Assembly: GCA_023442485.1 (NCBI GenBank)
Contig: JAEZZG010000030.1
Location: 1-7,591 of the forward strand
Origin: Actinomycetes bacterium
GTDB lineage: Bacteria > Actinomycetota > Actinomycetes > Propionibacteriales > Propionibacteriaceae
Length of the DNA stretch: 7,591 bases
Direction of reading: 5' to 3'
In this document: piece by piece, positions 1-6,070 of the stretch
Layout of the letters: each line of letters starts with the position of its first letter
Numbering within the stretch: the first letter of the stretch is position 1
Made by a program: the position numbers and the translations under genes
The notes under the pieces: generated by a model
Seen by the model: the letters and a program-made list of their open reading frames with translations, nothing else
Database searches by the model: none
Told to the model about the DNA's origin: nothing

Positions 1-162
1 ATTGGTCTGGGGACCGTGTTGTGGGAGGTATTCGGGGAGGGATCAGGTAGGGGTGGCGGAGGAGCGTGGCGGGGGTTGGCGGAGGAGCGTGGCGGGACGG
101 AGGTTGTTCTCGGCGGAGGGCGCTGAATCAGCAGCCCGCGTAGACCCGGCGAATCCCAGAGA
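1..162. other. Gene-free G-rich region downstream of lexA
   Basis: No convincing gene is seen here. The only long open frame on the plus strand (from position 2) has low-complexity composition, no ribosome binding site in view, and runs antisense into lexA. The plus strand is rich in G runs (9-12, 23-25, 34-37, 39-41, 50-53, 71-75), the C-rich strand being the one read out of lexA. A perfect 11-base palindrome, GCTGAATCAGC, lies at 122-132 but has no T-tract, so it is not a clear lexA terminator. Confidence 0.5.
54..96. repeat. Tandem direct repeat, two 20-bp copies
   Basis: The 20-mer TGGCGGAGGAGCGTGGCGGG occurs at 54-73 and again, identical, at 77-96, a period of 23 bp with GGT between copies. 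A degenerate continuation (GGCGGAGGG) lies at 112-120. The unit is purine-rich and non-coding as far as can be judged. It could be a small slippage-prone tandem array or a copy of a dispersed intergenic element. Which of these applies cannot be decided from one window. Confidence 0.8.
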
Positions 163-981
163 CTACACCCGGCGGATCACAGCAACGATCTTGCCCATAA
201 TCGTGGCGTGATTACCGTCAATCGGGCTATACGCCGGGTTATGGGGCAACAGCCAGACCTGATGAGGTTCCCGTTTGAACGTCTTGACAGTCGCCTCACC
301 ATCTAAGAGGGCAGCAACGATGTCACCATTTTCCGCCGTGGCTTGTTGACGCACCACGACGTAGTCGCCGTCGCAGATCGCGGCGTCAATCATCGAATCG
401 CCATGAACCTCCAGCATGAATAAGGTTCCGTGGCCGACAATCTCTTCCGGCAAAGGCATCACTTGCTCGATGTGTTCTTCAGCGAGAATCGGATTACCTG
501 CGGCAATATGGCCAACCATCGGGACCTGGACCGCTGAAGGGGAGAGGTTGATTCCGTCTTCAGTCAAAGACGGTTCCACAGGAAGCGGGGCAATGGGGGC
601 AAGCCCTGGGCGACTTTCGGCAGGTGGTGTCGATGTTCGCATTGGAAGTTTGACTTCCAGCGTCCTCGGACGTCGCGGATCTCTACGGATATAGCCCTTT
701 GCTTCCAAGGCTTTGATCTGATGCTGGACAGACGAAGGAGAGGCCAACCCGACCATGGGTCCAAGTTCACGGACGCTGGGTGGATACCCACGTTGATCCA
801 CTGACTGTTGTATCACTTGGAGGATGCGGTACTGGCGGTAGGTGAGCCCAAGGGCTTCAAGATCGACGTCGGGGAGCGCAGTCACCGTGCCAAGTTCTGC
901 CGCAATGGCCTCTTCGCTGGGCCTACCAGCACCAAGACGGGGACCGCCCGTCTTGGAAGATGACTTACGCTGTGTGGCCAT
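163..981 (-). CDS. lexA: LexA, SOS transcriptional repressor and self-cleaving serine protease
   Basis: Cytoplasmic repressor of the DNA-damage (SOS) regulon. It binds SOS boxes as a dimer and cleaves itself when RecA filaments form on single-stranded DNA. From the ATG at 981 the product is 272 residues. Residues 46-110 form the winged helix-turn-helix (LTYRQYRIL, then GYPPSVREL, wing YIRRDPRRPR). Residues 111-153 are a proline-rich linker. Residues 154-272 are the S24 peptidase domain, with cleavage site A161-G162, catalytic S196 (HGDSM) and K233 (TVKTF). The 37-residue Ser-Lys spacing equals that of E. coli LexA (S119/K156). The ATG is chosen because GGAG lies 5 bases upstream; an in-frame TTG at 996 would add five residues. 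Oddities are an N-terminal extension of about 45 residues carrying GGPRLGAGRP and a long linker. SOS boxes upstream imply autorepression. The identity is secure. Confidence 0.98.
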   Translation of the reverse strand: MATQRKSSSKTGGPRLGAGRPSEEAIAAELGTVTALPDVDLEALGLTYRQYRILQVIQQSVDQRGYPPSVRELGPMVGLASPSSVQHQIKALEAKGYIRRDPRRPRTLEVKLPMRTSTPPAESRPGLAPIAPLPVEPSLTEDGINLSPSAVQVPMVGHIAAGNPILAEEHIEQVMPLPEEIVGHGTLFMLEVHGDSMIDAAICDGDYVVVRQQATAENGDIVAALLDGEATVKTFKREPHQVWLLPHNPAYSPIDGNHATIMGKIVAVIRRV

Positions 982-1099
982 CGTTGCTCCATCCAAGAAT
1001 GCTACGTCACGACGAAAGAGCGAACACCCTGACTAACTCTGATACCAAAACCAAGACCTGCCGGCCTTGTCACGCCATGAGTGTTTCCCTGTGTGACAC

Positions 1100-1128
1100 A
1101 CCCTACCCGAGAATCCAGGTAAATCAAA
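1100..1128 (-). promoter_or_regulatory. Putative lexA promoter
   Basis: On the minus strand TTTGAT (1128-1123) and TAGGGT (1105-1100) are separated by exactly 17 bases and read toward lexA. The -35 hexamer lies inside SOS box 1, so bound LexA would block RNA polymerase. This predicts a 5' leader of about 110 bases before the ATG at 981. The hexamers are only moderate matches to consensus, so the site is inferred mainly from spacing and its overlap with the operator. Confidence 0.5.
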
Positions 1129-1139
1129 CGTGTGTTCGA
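1124..1139. promoter_or_regulatory. SOS box 1 (LexA operator)
   Basis: TCAAACGTGTGTTCGA fits the actinobacterial LexA operator CGAAC-N4-GTTCG with one changed base in the left half-site. Its flanking bases keep the dyad. It overlaps the predicted -35 of lexA, which suits autoregulation. Confidence 0.85.
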
Positions 1140-1174
1140 CAAATGTGTTCAGCACTGTGAAAAGTAGTGCAAAA

Positions 1175-1190
1175 TCGAACGCGTGTTTGA
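1175..1190. promoter_or_regulatory. SOS box 2 (LexA operator)
   Basis: TCGAACGCGTGTTTGA has a perfect left half-site (CGAAC) and GTTTG on the right, which is the mirror image of box 1. It lies between the two divergent promoters, 51 bp centre to centre from box 1 and 45 bp from box 3. It could serve either gene or cooperative binding. Confidence 0.85.
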
Positions 1191-1214
1191 AAGCTGAGTG
1201 AATCTGTGACACAG

Positions 1215-1242
1215 TTATACCGAACAGACGTTTGAATATAGT
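1215..1242 (+). promoter_or_regulatory. Putative SOS promoter of the divergent membrane-protein gene
   Basis: TATAGT at 1237-1242 is a five-of-six match to the -10 consensus. A weak -35, TTATAC at 1215-1220, lies 16 bases upstream, and SOS box 3 fills most of the spacer. The start of transcription would be near 1249, giving a leader of about 65 bases before the ATG at 1314. Confidence 0.55.
1220..1235. promoter_or_regulatory. SOS box 3 (LexA operator)
   Basis: CCGAACAGACGTTTGA matches CGAAC-N4-GTTTG. It ends one base before the putative -10 hexamer TATAGT of the plus-strand gene, a classical repressing position. This ties the gene at 1314 to the SOS regulon. Confidence 0.85.
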
Positions 1243-1313
1243 CTGCAGGGCTCATTCTCTAGCCATTGGGCGAGATGGGTGTATGGCAGTTCAAGCTAGG
1301 AAAGGGGTTCACC

Positions 1314-1847
1314 ATGGTGGCAAGATTGAGAGGGCGTCAGGTGTTAGCTTCGGCTACTCGCAGTAGCTCACGTCGAACTACAAATCCGCACGGCGTGCGA
1401 GTCCGTCCTACGGTTGGTTCGCCCTATGGTTCTGCTGCTCGTATGCCGCACTCTCGTCCCGACGTCAACCTGCCGGTTAAGGGGGCGGCGGTCTCGGGGT
1501 CGCGAGGGCTTGGTCTATCTATTGACGCCTTCAGGTCGGTTCAGCTCGGGGCTCCTTTGAGTGCAAAATGGGAGCACGATCTCAGTAGCTATGAAGATGC
1601 CGTTGATCTGCGTAAACATGGTGTCGCCCCTGTAGCTATGCCAGCTTCGGTGGCCTCTGCTCATCAGGGTCCCGTCGCTGCCTCGACTTTCGTTGCTGGC
1701 TTTGGCGGCAGGTTGCGTGATCTCATCACCCGGGATCGCATGGAGCTGGTCCAGTCTGTGATTGGGCTGATGATGTTAGCCACCATTGCTGCCGCGGCGA
1801 TCTCGGTGGTCCTAGCCTTCTTCTCGATTAGCAACGCGCCCCTGTGA
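1314..1847 (+). CDS. SOS-controlled single-pass membrane protein, candidate cell-division suppressor (LysM-less)
   Basis: This 177-residue protein matches no family I recognise by sequence. Residues 1-50 are basic and rich in Arg, Ser and Pro (ATRSSSRRTT, HGVRVRPTVG). Residues 51-140 are low in obvious structure, with a short acidic stretch around 86-99 (WEHDLSSYEDAVD). One hydrophobic helix spans about 145-170 (VIGLMMLATIAAAA onward), and only seven residues follow. With the basic N-terminus inside, it would be a tail-anchored protein whose bulk is cytoplasmic. The ATG at 1314 is chosen because AAAGGGG sits 6 bases upstream; an in-frame TTG at 1266 and ATG at 1275 lack such a site. It is divergent from lexA and preceded by SOS box 3. 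In other actinobacteria this locus holds SOS division suppressors (DivS in Corynebacterium, the LysM protein ChiZ/Rv2719c in mycobacteria). No LysM domain is visible here or in the frames just downstream. The role is inferred from position and topology. Confidence 0.75.
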   Translation: MVARLRGRQVLASATRSSSRRTTNPHGVRVRPTVGSPYGSAARMPHSRPDVNLPVKGAAVSGSRGLGLSIDAFRSVQLGAPLSAKWEHDLSSYEDAVDLRKHGVAPVAMPASVASAHQGPVAASTFVAGFGGRLRDLITRDRMELVQSVIGLMMLATIAAAAISVVLAFFSISNAPL

Positions 1848-2065
1848 TCTGGCTTGCATCTCGTTGGGGTGCCTTGGTGCCAGCTGAGTATTTTCTTGCC
1901 TGTAGATGGCACCAGGTAAGAAGAGAGGCTTAGCCCATCAGGGGGAGATTTGGGTCGGATCTGGGTTTTGTGTGACAGCTCTACGCACCAATTTTGGTTA
2001 TCTACCCAAGCGTATTAGGCTTGTCCGATTGTCTGCGTGGGTCTGATCTCAAATTTTGACCGCTT
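1848..2065. other. Intergenic region between the SOS gene and nrdR
   Basis: No gene is seen. Apart from the inverted repeat at 1873-1916, I find no cobalamin riboswitch signature, although the downstream reductase needs B12. TTGACC at 2056-2061 could be a -35 for the nrdR operon, but no good -10 lies 16-18 bases beyond it, so the promoter remains unassigned. Confidence 0.5.
1873..1916 (+). terminator. Inverted repeat, possible weak terminator after the SOS membrane-protein gene
   Basis: TGGTGCCA at 1875-1882 is exactly complementary to TGGCACCA at 1907-1914. The stem can extend two more pairs with one G-U wobble (1873-1874 with 1915-1916). The loop is 24 bases and no T-tract follows, so intrinsic termination is uncertain. 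Confidence 0.35.
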
Positions 2066-2081
2066 TCCCCATATCTAGTGG
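2066..2081. promoter_or_regulatory. NrdR box 1
   Basis: TCCCCATATCTAGTGG agrees with the NrdR-box consensus ACACWATATATWGTGT at 11 of 16 positions, including the ATAT core and the right-hand GTG. It pairs with a second box 16 bases downstream, and this arrangement supports both sites more than either sequence alone. Confidence 0.75.
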
Positions 2082-2097
2082 TGTCGGGCGTGTCGCT

Positions 2098-2113
2098 TCA
2101 CTAGAACTTGTGG
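2098..2113. promoter_or_regulatory. NrdR box 2
   Basis: TCACTAGAACTTGTGG also matches the NrdR consensus at 11 of 16 positions, with CAC on the left and TTGTG on the right. The two boxes are 32 bp apart centre to centre, about three helical turns. NrdR boxes typically occur as such phased pairs upstream of ribonucleotide reductase operons. Confidence 0.75.
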
Positions 2114-2209
2114 TTTGGGTGGCATGGTTACTACCATCGTTCAGGGGTTGATCCGGTCCCGCTTGGGGCTGAATCACACTGTTACTCAAGGCACCGGAAA
2201 GGGGGCATG

Positions 2210-2899
2210 ATGCACTGTCCATACTGCAGGAACCAAGACTCGCGAGTCCTTGATTCCCGGGTTTCCGATGATGGTGCTTCTATTCGCCGCCGTCGCCAGT
2301 GCCCTTCGTGTGACAAAAGATTCACTACTGTTGAACAGATCCAATTAGCGGTCGTGAAGAAGAGTGGGGTTACGGAACCGTTCAATCGAGACAAAGTTGT
2401 CGCTGGCGTGCGAAAGGCATGTAAAGGCCGTCCTGTCACTGAGGCTCAACTCACTCAACTCAGCTTAGATGTGGAAAAGGCCCTCAAGACAAGTGGCTCA
2501 TGCGAGGTTCCCTCCCAAGATGTGGGTATCGCTATCCTCGGGCCATTGTCGAAACTCGATGAAGTCGCCTACCTCAGGTTCGCTTCGGTTTATCGCCATT
2601 TTCAGTCCCTGTCGGACTTTGAAGATGAGATTCAACGGCTCAACCAGTCTCAACCAGGCCCGGGCGAGACATCGGAGAGTCCCACCCCACCCGGTAACGC
2701 CGATCAGGGTGATCTTTCCCGGCTGGAGGATAGCCCAGTCGCCGAAGGCAAGCCCTCCAAAGCCAGTCCTGGACGAAAATCGAAACCAGCCAGAAAACGT
2801 CGGGCGAAGGATTCTGGTGAACCTTCTCCTTCCGCAAACCGCATCGATCAAGAAGACAGTGATTACCTGCTCTTCGAGCTGGATGGTTTCGATAAGTAA
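2210..2899 (+). CDS. nrdR: NrdR, ribonucleotide reductase repressor with extended C-terminal tail
   Basis: ATP/dATP-sensing repressor of ribonucleotide reductase genes. The product is 229 residues. The zinc ribbon has C3-x2-C6 and C31-x2-C34 with the basic DNA-contact stretch SIRRRRQC. The ATP-cone spans about 46-136 (VVKKSG nucleotide-binding lysines at 50-51, FNRDK, then VAYLRFASVYRHF). Family members usually end near residue 150-160. Here about 83 more residues follow: a Ser/Pro/Gly-rich spacer, a basic patch (GRKSKPARKRRAK, about 188-200), and an acidic-hydrophobic end (DYLLFELDGFDK). The start is the second of two adjacent ATGs (2207, 2210), giving the usual MHCPYC beginning; GGAAAGGGGG lies just upstream. 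Upstream in-frame codons from 2108 lie inside the operator and are unlikely to be translated. Two NrdR boxes precede the gene, and nrdJ follows 54 bp later with no terminator between, so NrdR probably represses its own operon. Confidence 0.97.
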   Translation: MHCPYCRNQDSRVLDSRVSDDGASIRRRRQCPSCDKRFTTVEQIQLAVVKKSGVTEPFNRDKVVAGVRKACKGRPVTEAQLTQLSLDVEKALKTSGSCEVPSQDVGIAILGPLSKLDEVAYLRFASVYRHFQSLSDFEDEIQRLNQSQPGPGETSESPTPPGNADQGDLSRLEDSPVAEGKPSKASPGRKSKPARKRRAKDSGEPSPSANRIDQEDSDYLLFELDGFDK

Positions 2900-2953
2900 C
2901 GACACGTTCCACCTAGATAATCTCCCATTGAATGATTCGAGAGAGGCACGAAT

Positions 2954-5806
2954 ATGAGTGACAGCGCTGCAGCGCGAAAGAAAGAGAAGGGGACCGCACG
3001 CGGGCTTGTAGTCAAGCGTGTGTTCTCGACCGAAGGGGTTCACCCCTACGACGAGGTGAACTGGGAATATCGTCACATCGTCCAAACCAACTGGAAGACC
3101 GGCGAGGTCGTCTTTGAGCAAGACAACGCCGAATTTCCTGATTTCTGGTCCGTCAATGCTGCAACTATCGCCACCACGAAGTACTTCCGTGGCGCCATGG
3201 GGACACCTGCGAGAGAATCCAGTCTAAAAACCTTGATCGACCGTGTCGTCAAGACCTACCGTGCCTCGGGTGAAGAGGCTGGATACTTCGCAACCAGCAA
3301 AGATGCCGATATCTTCGAGGACGAGTTGACATGGCTGCTTCTCCACCAGTACTTCAGCTTCAACTCTCCCGTCTGGTTCAACGTCGGAACAGCAAGCAAA
3401 CAGCAAGTCAGCGCCTGTTTCATCCTCTCTGTTGACGACTCGATGGAATCCATCCTCAACTGGTACCACGAAGAGGGCCTCATTTTTAAGGGCGGATCAG
3501 GTGCCGGCGTGAACCTATCTCGCATCCGCTCTTCCAAGGAACTACTCAGCTCCGGCGGAACGGCATCCGGCCCGGTGTCTTTCATGAGAGGTGCTGATGC
3601 ATCCGCCGGAACAATCAAATCTGGCGGCGCAACCCGTCGGGCAGCCAAGATGGTCGTCCTCGACATTGACCACCCCGACATCGAAGAGTTCATCGAAACG
3701 AAATCTCGTGAAGAAGACAAGATTCGCGTGCTGCGTAATGCAGGTTTCGACATGGAGCTCGGCGGGAAAGACTCCTTCTCCGTCCAGTACCAGAACGCAA
3801 ACAACTCCGTTCGCGTCACTGATGACTTCATGACCGCCGTCGAGACAGGATCCGATTTCGGCCTCATTTCTCGCACCACAGGGGAAGTCATCGAACGTGT
3901 CGACGCCCGCACGCTTTTTGGTAAAGTCACCCAAGCAGCCTGGGAGTGTGCCGACCCCGGTATTCAATACGACACCACCATCAACAAATGGCACACCACT
4001 CCCAACTCCGGGCGAATCAATGCCTCTAACCCTTGTTCGGAGTACATGAGCATCGACAATTCCTCATGCAACCTAGCCAGCTTGAACTTGATGAAGTTCT
4101 TGCGTGATGACAACACCTTCGACACGCTCCGCTTCGCCCAGGCGGTAGAGCTGATCATCACCGCCATGGACATCTCCATCGTCTTCGGTGAATTCCCCAC
4201 CGAATCGATCGGCCAAAACACTCGTGATTTCCGTCAGCTAGGCATTGGCTACGCCAACCTCGGCGCACTCCTGATGGCCTTGGGAAGAGGGTATGACTCT
4301 AACGAGGGCCGCAGCCTCGCAGCGGCCGTGACCTCGCTGATGACGGCAGCTTCCTACCGCCGCTCTGCAGAACTAGCCGGAATCGTTGGACCCTACGCCG
4401 GCTACGCCGTCAACGCCGAACCCCATCTCGGTGTCATGAAGCTCCACGCCACCGCCAACGATGAACTTGAGATCACCGACGACCTGGTTCGCTCTGTCGT
4501 TGACGCCGCGTCCAATGAATGGAACCAGGTGTTGAGCATCGGCGAAACCAATGGTTTCCGTAATGCCCAGGCCTCCGTTCTAGCTCCGACGGGAACCATC
4601 GGGTTCTTGATGGACTGCGACACCACAGGTATTGAGCCGGACTTCTCCTTGGTGAAGTTCAAGAAACTTGTTGGTGGCGGGGCGATGCAGATCGTCAACA
4701 ACACCGTCGCTCGCGCCTTGGCTAATCTCGGGTATCCCGCCGAACAAGCTAAGGACATCACCGACTACATCCTCGAACATGGAAATGTGGTCAAGGCCCC
4801 CCACTTGAAGGAAGAACACTACCCGGTCTTCGACACCGCCATGGGTGTGCGTTTCATCGAGCCCATGGGCCATGTCAAGATGATGGCCGCAGTTCAGCCG
4901 TTCTTGTCGGGTGCAATCTCCAAGACGGTCAACCTGCCTGAATCTGCCACCGTCGAAGACATATCCAACGTCTACATGGAAGGTTGGCGTCTAGGTCTGA
5001 AAGCAGTAGCGGTCTACCGCGATAACTGCAAGGTTGGGCAACCCTTGAACGAGGGCACCAAGACCAATAAGGCTGATGACAAGCCCGAACCTGAGGTGCG
5101 GATTGAATACCGCCCGCGCCGCCGACGCCTGCCCAAGAAGCGTCGTGGCTCTACGACTTCCTTCGTCGTAGGAGGTGCCGAAGGCTACCTGATTTCGGGT
5201 GCCTACGAGGATGGCCGCCTCGGTGAGATGTTCCTCAAACTCGGCAAGCAAGGCTCAACGTTGGCCGGCGTGATGGACGCATTCTCGCTAGCCATCTCGA
5301 TCGCACTCCAATACGGTGTCCCACTGGAGACATACGTCCAAAAGTTCACCAACATGAAGTTCGAGCCAGCAGGCATGACGGACGACCCAGACCTACGGAT
5401 TGCCCAGTCCATCATCGACTACATTTTCCGCAGGTTGGCGCTCGATTACCTCAGCTTCGATGAGCGCTCCGAGCTGGGAATCTACACCGCAGCGGAACGG
5501 GCCCACTATGTCGAGACCGGCTCCTACCTCTCTGAAGAAGATTCAGCGAAGATTATCGATTCGGAACAGCTCAAAGATTCAGATACCGACCGGCTCAACT
5601 ATGACGAACCAGGAGCTGTTCAGCCTGCTCTGATCACTATGCCTGACGTTGACGGCCACTCTCCGCAAACAAGCGCCGAACTATTAGAAAGCATGACAGG
5701 CCATGAAGTGGATGCCCCGCTGTGCATGACCTGTGGCACCAAGATGCGGCCTTCTGGGTCCTGCTACATCTGTGAGGGCTGTGGCTCGACGAGTGGCTGC
5801 AGCTAG
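2954..5806 (+). CDS. nrdJ: NrdJ, adenosylcobalamin-dependent (class II) ribonucleotide reductase
   Basis: Cytoplasmic enzyme that makes deoxyribonucleotides for DNA synthesis using a thiyl radical generated from adenosylcobalamin, so it needs no oxygen or partner subunit. At 950 residues it is of normal length for the large single-chain form. Visible landmarks are C155 (SACFILSVDD, first Cys of the redox pair), GGSGAGVNLSRIR (180-192), N359-P-C361-S-E363 (radical Cys with Asn and Glu partners), C372 (second Cys of the pair, 11 residues after C361 as in T. maritima NrdJ), and APTGTIG (544-550). A basic linker (RPRRRRLPKKRR, about 720-731) precedes a TSCPD-type domain (about 735-835). A C-terminal zinc ribbon uses C924-x2-C927, C937-x2-C940, C943 and C949, ending in GCS. 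The start is supported by AGAGG 7 bases upstream of the ATG. It is co-transcribed with nrdR and should be under NrdR control. A strong terminator follows. Confidence 0.98.
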   Translation: MSDSAAARKKEKGTARGLVVKRVFSTEGVHPYDEVNWEYRHIVQTNWKTGEVVFEQDNAEFPDFWSVNAATIATTKYFRGAMGTPARESSLKTLIDRVVKTYRASGEEAGYFATSKDADIFEDELTWLLLHQYFSFNSPVWFNVGTASKQQVSACFILSVDDSMESILNWYHEEGLIFKGGSGAGVNLSRIRSSKELLSSGGTASGPVSFMRGADASAGTIKSGGATRRAAKMVVLDIDHPDIEEFIETKSREEDKIRVLRNAGFDMELGGKDSFSVQYQNANNSVRVTDDFMTAVETGSDFGLISRTTGEVIERVDARTLFGKVTQAAWECADPGIQYDTTINKWHTTPNSGRINASNPCSEYMSIDNSSCNLASLNLMKFLRDDNTFDTLRFAQAVELIITAMDISIVFGEFPTESIGQNTRDFRQLGIGYANLGALLMALGRGYDSNEGRSLAAAVTSLMTAASYRRSAELAGIVGPYAGYAVNAEPHLGVMKLHATANDELEITDDLVRSVVDAASNEWNQVLSIGETNGFRNAQASVLAPTGTIGFLMDCDTTGIEPDFSLVKFKKLVGGGAMQIVNNTVARALANLGYPAEQAKDITDYILEHGNVVKAPHLKEEHYPVFDTAMGVRFIEPMGHVKMMAAVQPFLSGAISKTVNLPESATVEDISNVYMEGWRLGLKAVAVYRDNCKVGQPLNEGTKTNKADDKPEPEVRIEYRPRRRRLPKKRRGSTTSFVVGGAEGYLISGAYEDGRLGEMFLKLGKQGSTLAGVMDAFSLAISIALQYGVPLETYVQKFTNMKFEPAGMTDDPDLRIAQSIIDYIFRRLALDYLSFDERSELGIYTAAERAHYVETGSYLSEEDSAKIIDSEQLKDSDTDRLNYDEPGAVQPALITMPDVDGHSPQTSAELLESMTGHEVDAPLCMTCGTKMRPSGSCYICEGCGSTSGCS

Positions 5807-5867
5807 ACCCTCAACCTAGCGACTGCAGAGAGCTGACATCGGCGACTGCGGTAGACGCCCGGTGGGG

Positions 5868-5911
5868 TGCCTTGGGGAGACGATGGAATTCCCCAAGGCA
5901 TCCTTTTATTT
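5868..5911 (+). terminator. Intrinsic terminator of the nrdR-nrdJ operon
   Basis: TGCCTTGGGGA (5868-5878) and TCCCCAAGGCA (5890-5900) form a perfect 11-bp stem around an 11-base loop, followed by TCCTTTTATTT. GC-rich stem plus T-tract is a textbook factor-independent terminator, 61 bases after the nrdJ stop codon. Confidence 0.93.
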
Positions 5912-6034
5912 CCGCCATCTATCACGTCTGAGTTGTCGCTTCACTATCGGGTATTTCCGTGTCGTCTCGACCATTTTACGAACAGCGCTCCTAGCCGCGT
6001 GGACAGAGCACACGTCACCAGCAATGGTGCCGCC

Positions 6035-6063
6035 TTTACCCCACTATTGAGTATGATTATCAT
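6035..6063 (+). promoter_or_regulatory. Putative promoter for a leaderless zinc-lipoprotein mRNA
   Basis: TTTACC (6035-6040) and TATCAT (6058-6063, five of six to consensus) are separated by exactly 17 bases. A start site seven bases past the -10 falls at 6071, the A of the ATG. No Shine-Dalgarno sequence precedes that ATG (the preceding bases are ATCATTAGCTGC). Both facts point to a leaderless transcript, which is common in actinobacteria. An alternative -10, TATGAT at 6052-6057, would give a leader of only about 7 bases. Confidence 0.6.
6048..6062. promoter_or_regulatory. Zur-like operator
   Basis: TGAGTATGATTATCA is a pseudo-palindrome (TGA-N2-AT-N-AT-N2-TCA) with an inner ATGATTATCAT. 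It resembles actinobacterial Zur boxes of the TGAAAATGATTTTCA type. It covers the predicted -10, so zinc-loaded Zur would block transcription. A different Fur-family repressor could also use such a site; the zinc-binding product favours Zur. Confidence 0.65.
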
Positions 6064-6070
6064 TAGCTGC

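Noticed and set aside
2..211. Plus-strand open frame of 69 codons at the left edge
   Set aside because: It runs through the tandem repeat and antisense into the lexA 3' end, and has low-complexity composition and no ribosome binding site.
1138..1151. Possible fourth SOS box around GTGTTCA
   Set aside because: Only a right half-site (GTTC) is present; the left half does not match CGAAC.
1152..1170. Inverted repeat GCACT/AGTGC between SOS boxes 1 and 2
   Set aside because: The 5-bp arms with a 9-base loop are too short to separate from chance.
1998..2006. DnaA-box-like TTATCTACC upstream of nrdR
   Set aside because: It matches TTATCCACA at only seven of nine positions and is a single copy, so chance is likely despite the known DnaA-nrd link in E. 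coli.
2108..2206. Upstream in-frame extension of nrdR
   Set aside because: It overlaps NrdR box 2 and precedes the conserved MHCPYC start, which has its own purine-rich ribosome binding site.
5073..5163. Highly basic segment in NrdJ (RPRRRRLPKKRR) as a possible inserted domain
   Set aside because: As I recall the family, a basic linker before the C-terminal TSCPD-type domain is usual in actinobacterial NrdJ, so it does not stand out.
5862..6050. 62-codon plus-strand open frame between nrdJ and the zinc lipoprotein gene
   Set aside because: It overlaps the terminator, lacks a ribosome binding site, and its product resembles nothing I recognise.
5867..6070. N-terminal 68-codon extension of the zinc lipoprotein frame
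   Set aside because: It begins inside the nrdJ terminator hairpin, reads through the Zur-like site and promoter, and would bury the signal peptide inside the protein.
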